DNA of 64,000 bases from Geosiphon pyriformis (lineage: Eukaryota > Glomeromycota > Glomeromycetes > Archaeosporales > Geosiphonaceae), in assembly GCA_016748015.1 (NCBI GenBank), contig JAAOMT010000034.1:396277-460276 (forward strand), written 5' to 3'. Positions 63,133 to 64,000 of this stretch are shown here, piece after piece. The notes beneath the pieces were generated by a model, which had not been told where the DNA came from, made no database searches, and saw only the letters and a list, made by a program, of their open reading frames with translations. Every line of letters starts with the position of its first letter. Position 1 is the first letter of the stretch. A program made the position numbers and the translations under genes.

Positions 63133-64000
63133 ATGTATTTAAATTCAGTTCAAGTTTAATAATTTTAAGTTTGATTTAAGTTCGAGTTTAAAATTTTGCC
63201 AAATTTTTTATTTGAGTTTGGTTCAGTTCAATAGTTCAATTAAATTCAAACCAAACTGGATCAAATATTAAAATCTTATATAATACTTTTAATAAAAACA
63301 TAAAAACCAAATTATAATTAATAATATAAGTTTTTTTATTATATAATACTATAAAATTAAAAATATTATAAATAATAATACTTAATAAAAAAATATAAAA
63401 CAGTATTTAATATTTATTTTTTGTGTTCTATATTTGTTTATTAATATTAGTTTTAATTATATATATTGAATTTTTATTTATAAAAATTAATTAATTAATA
63501 ATTAATAATTTAATAATTGTATTATTATTAAACTTTATTATAGTTTTTTGCTATAAATTAATAAACTATATCTTAATGAAAAAAATCTTGTTAAACTTAA
63601 AAAAAGCTATAAATAATGTTAATTTAAAAAATTTAATTAGAATTTTCTTAATAATTATTTTTAATTTAATTAAATATTAATTTTTTATAATAATCAAATT
63701 TTTTGTCTAATTTAAGCTTTATTTAAAAGTAAAAATTTTAAGAAATTAAGATTTTTTCAAAATTATTTATTTAATAAAAATTTTTTTTGCTAATAATTAA
63801 TATATTAATATTTAATATAAATAATTTAACTAATTCAAATTTTTTTATAGAAAAAACAATTTTAAACTCTAAAACAACTAAAATTAATAATAAAAATTTA
63901 ATATATTATTATTATTTATATTGTTAATTAAAAATAAGTGTAATAATTTTATTAAATATATTTTTATTTAAGTTTAATATAAAGTTATATTATATTGCCT
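63133..64000. other. AT-rich DNA
   Basis: The first 120 bases hold the CAAGTTTAA/AACCAAACT words noted above. The rest is nearly pure A/T with no ORF, repeat or RNA that I can support. Confidence 0.6.

Overview
This window is eukaryotic, strongly A+T-rich and made almost entirely of transposable elements in various stages of decay. I see no host gene, tRNA or rRNA. Three families of Ty3/gypsy-type LTR retrotransposons (called A, B and C here) and one LINE family account for about 59 of the 64 kb. The LINE, with a C-terminal RNase H and a Cys-rich tail, and the dUTPase-bearing gypsy elements resemble repeats I associate with arbuscular mycorrhizal fungi (Glomeromycotina, Gigaspora/Rhizophagus-like). 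That assignment is from memory of the protein families and is moderately confident only.

Layout. Block 1 (1-19922): a LINE tail (LINE1, +) was hit by family-A element A1 (+, 1-1752 and 11615-18073; its 5' end is outside the window), which was itself hit by a family-A element on the minus strand (A2, 1753-11614, two 989-bp LTRs). Block 2 (20110-33716): LINE2 (+) is split by family-A element A3 (+, 20538-30061). Block 3 (34461-60957): LINE3 (-) is split in its 3' UTR by family-B element B1 (+, 34514-59200). B1 holds a solo family-A LTR (39342-40317) and a second family-B element B2 (41929-55688). B2 holds a short family-C element (49731-52572) and a minus-strand solo family-A LTR (53000-53865). 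Block 4 (60958-64000): a short LINE tail (+), AT-rich DNA with a remnant of a hAT transposase C-terminus, a worn solo family-B LTR (62315-63132), and AT-rich sequence.

Families A and B share one plan: LTR - PBS - ORF1 (a pre-gag domain that opens at a conserved GTG, capsid, CCHC knuckle, aspartic protease, Cys-rich domain, dUTPase, linker, reverse transcriptase, RNase H, in one frame) - stop - ORF2 (integrase, separate frame) - ORF3 (unknown protein of about 210-240 aa) - polypurine tract - LTR. In families A and C the end of ORF3 runs into the LTR. ORF3 is open in all three family-A copies although ORF1 and the integrase are interrupted in each of them. Target duplications are 4 bp with a central pyrimidine-purine step. 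Decay is dominated by transitions (TGG to TGA/TAG, CAA to TAA, CGA to TGA) with few frameshifts.

The strongest candidates for something undescribed are the conserved post-integrase ORF3, the apparent non-AUG start of gag, the detached integrase ORF, and the Cys-rich plus dUTPase module inside pol.
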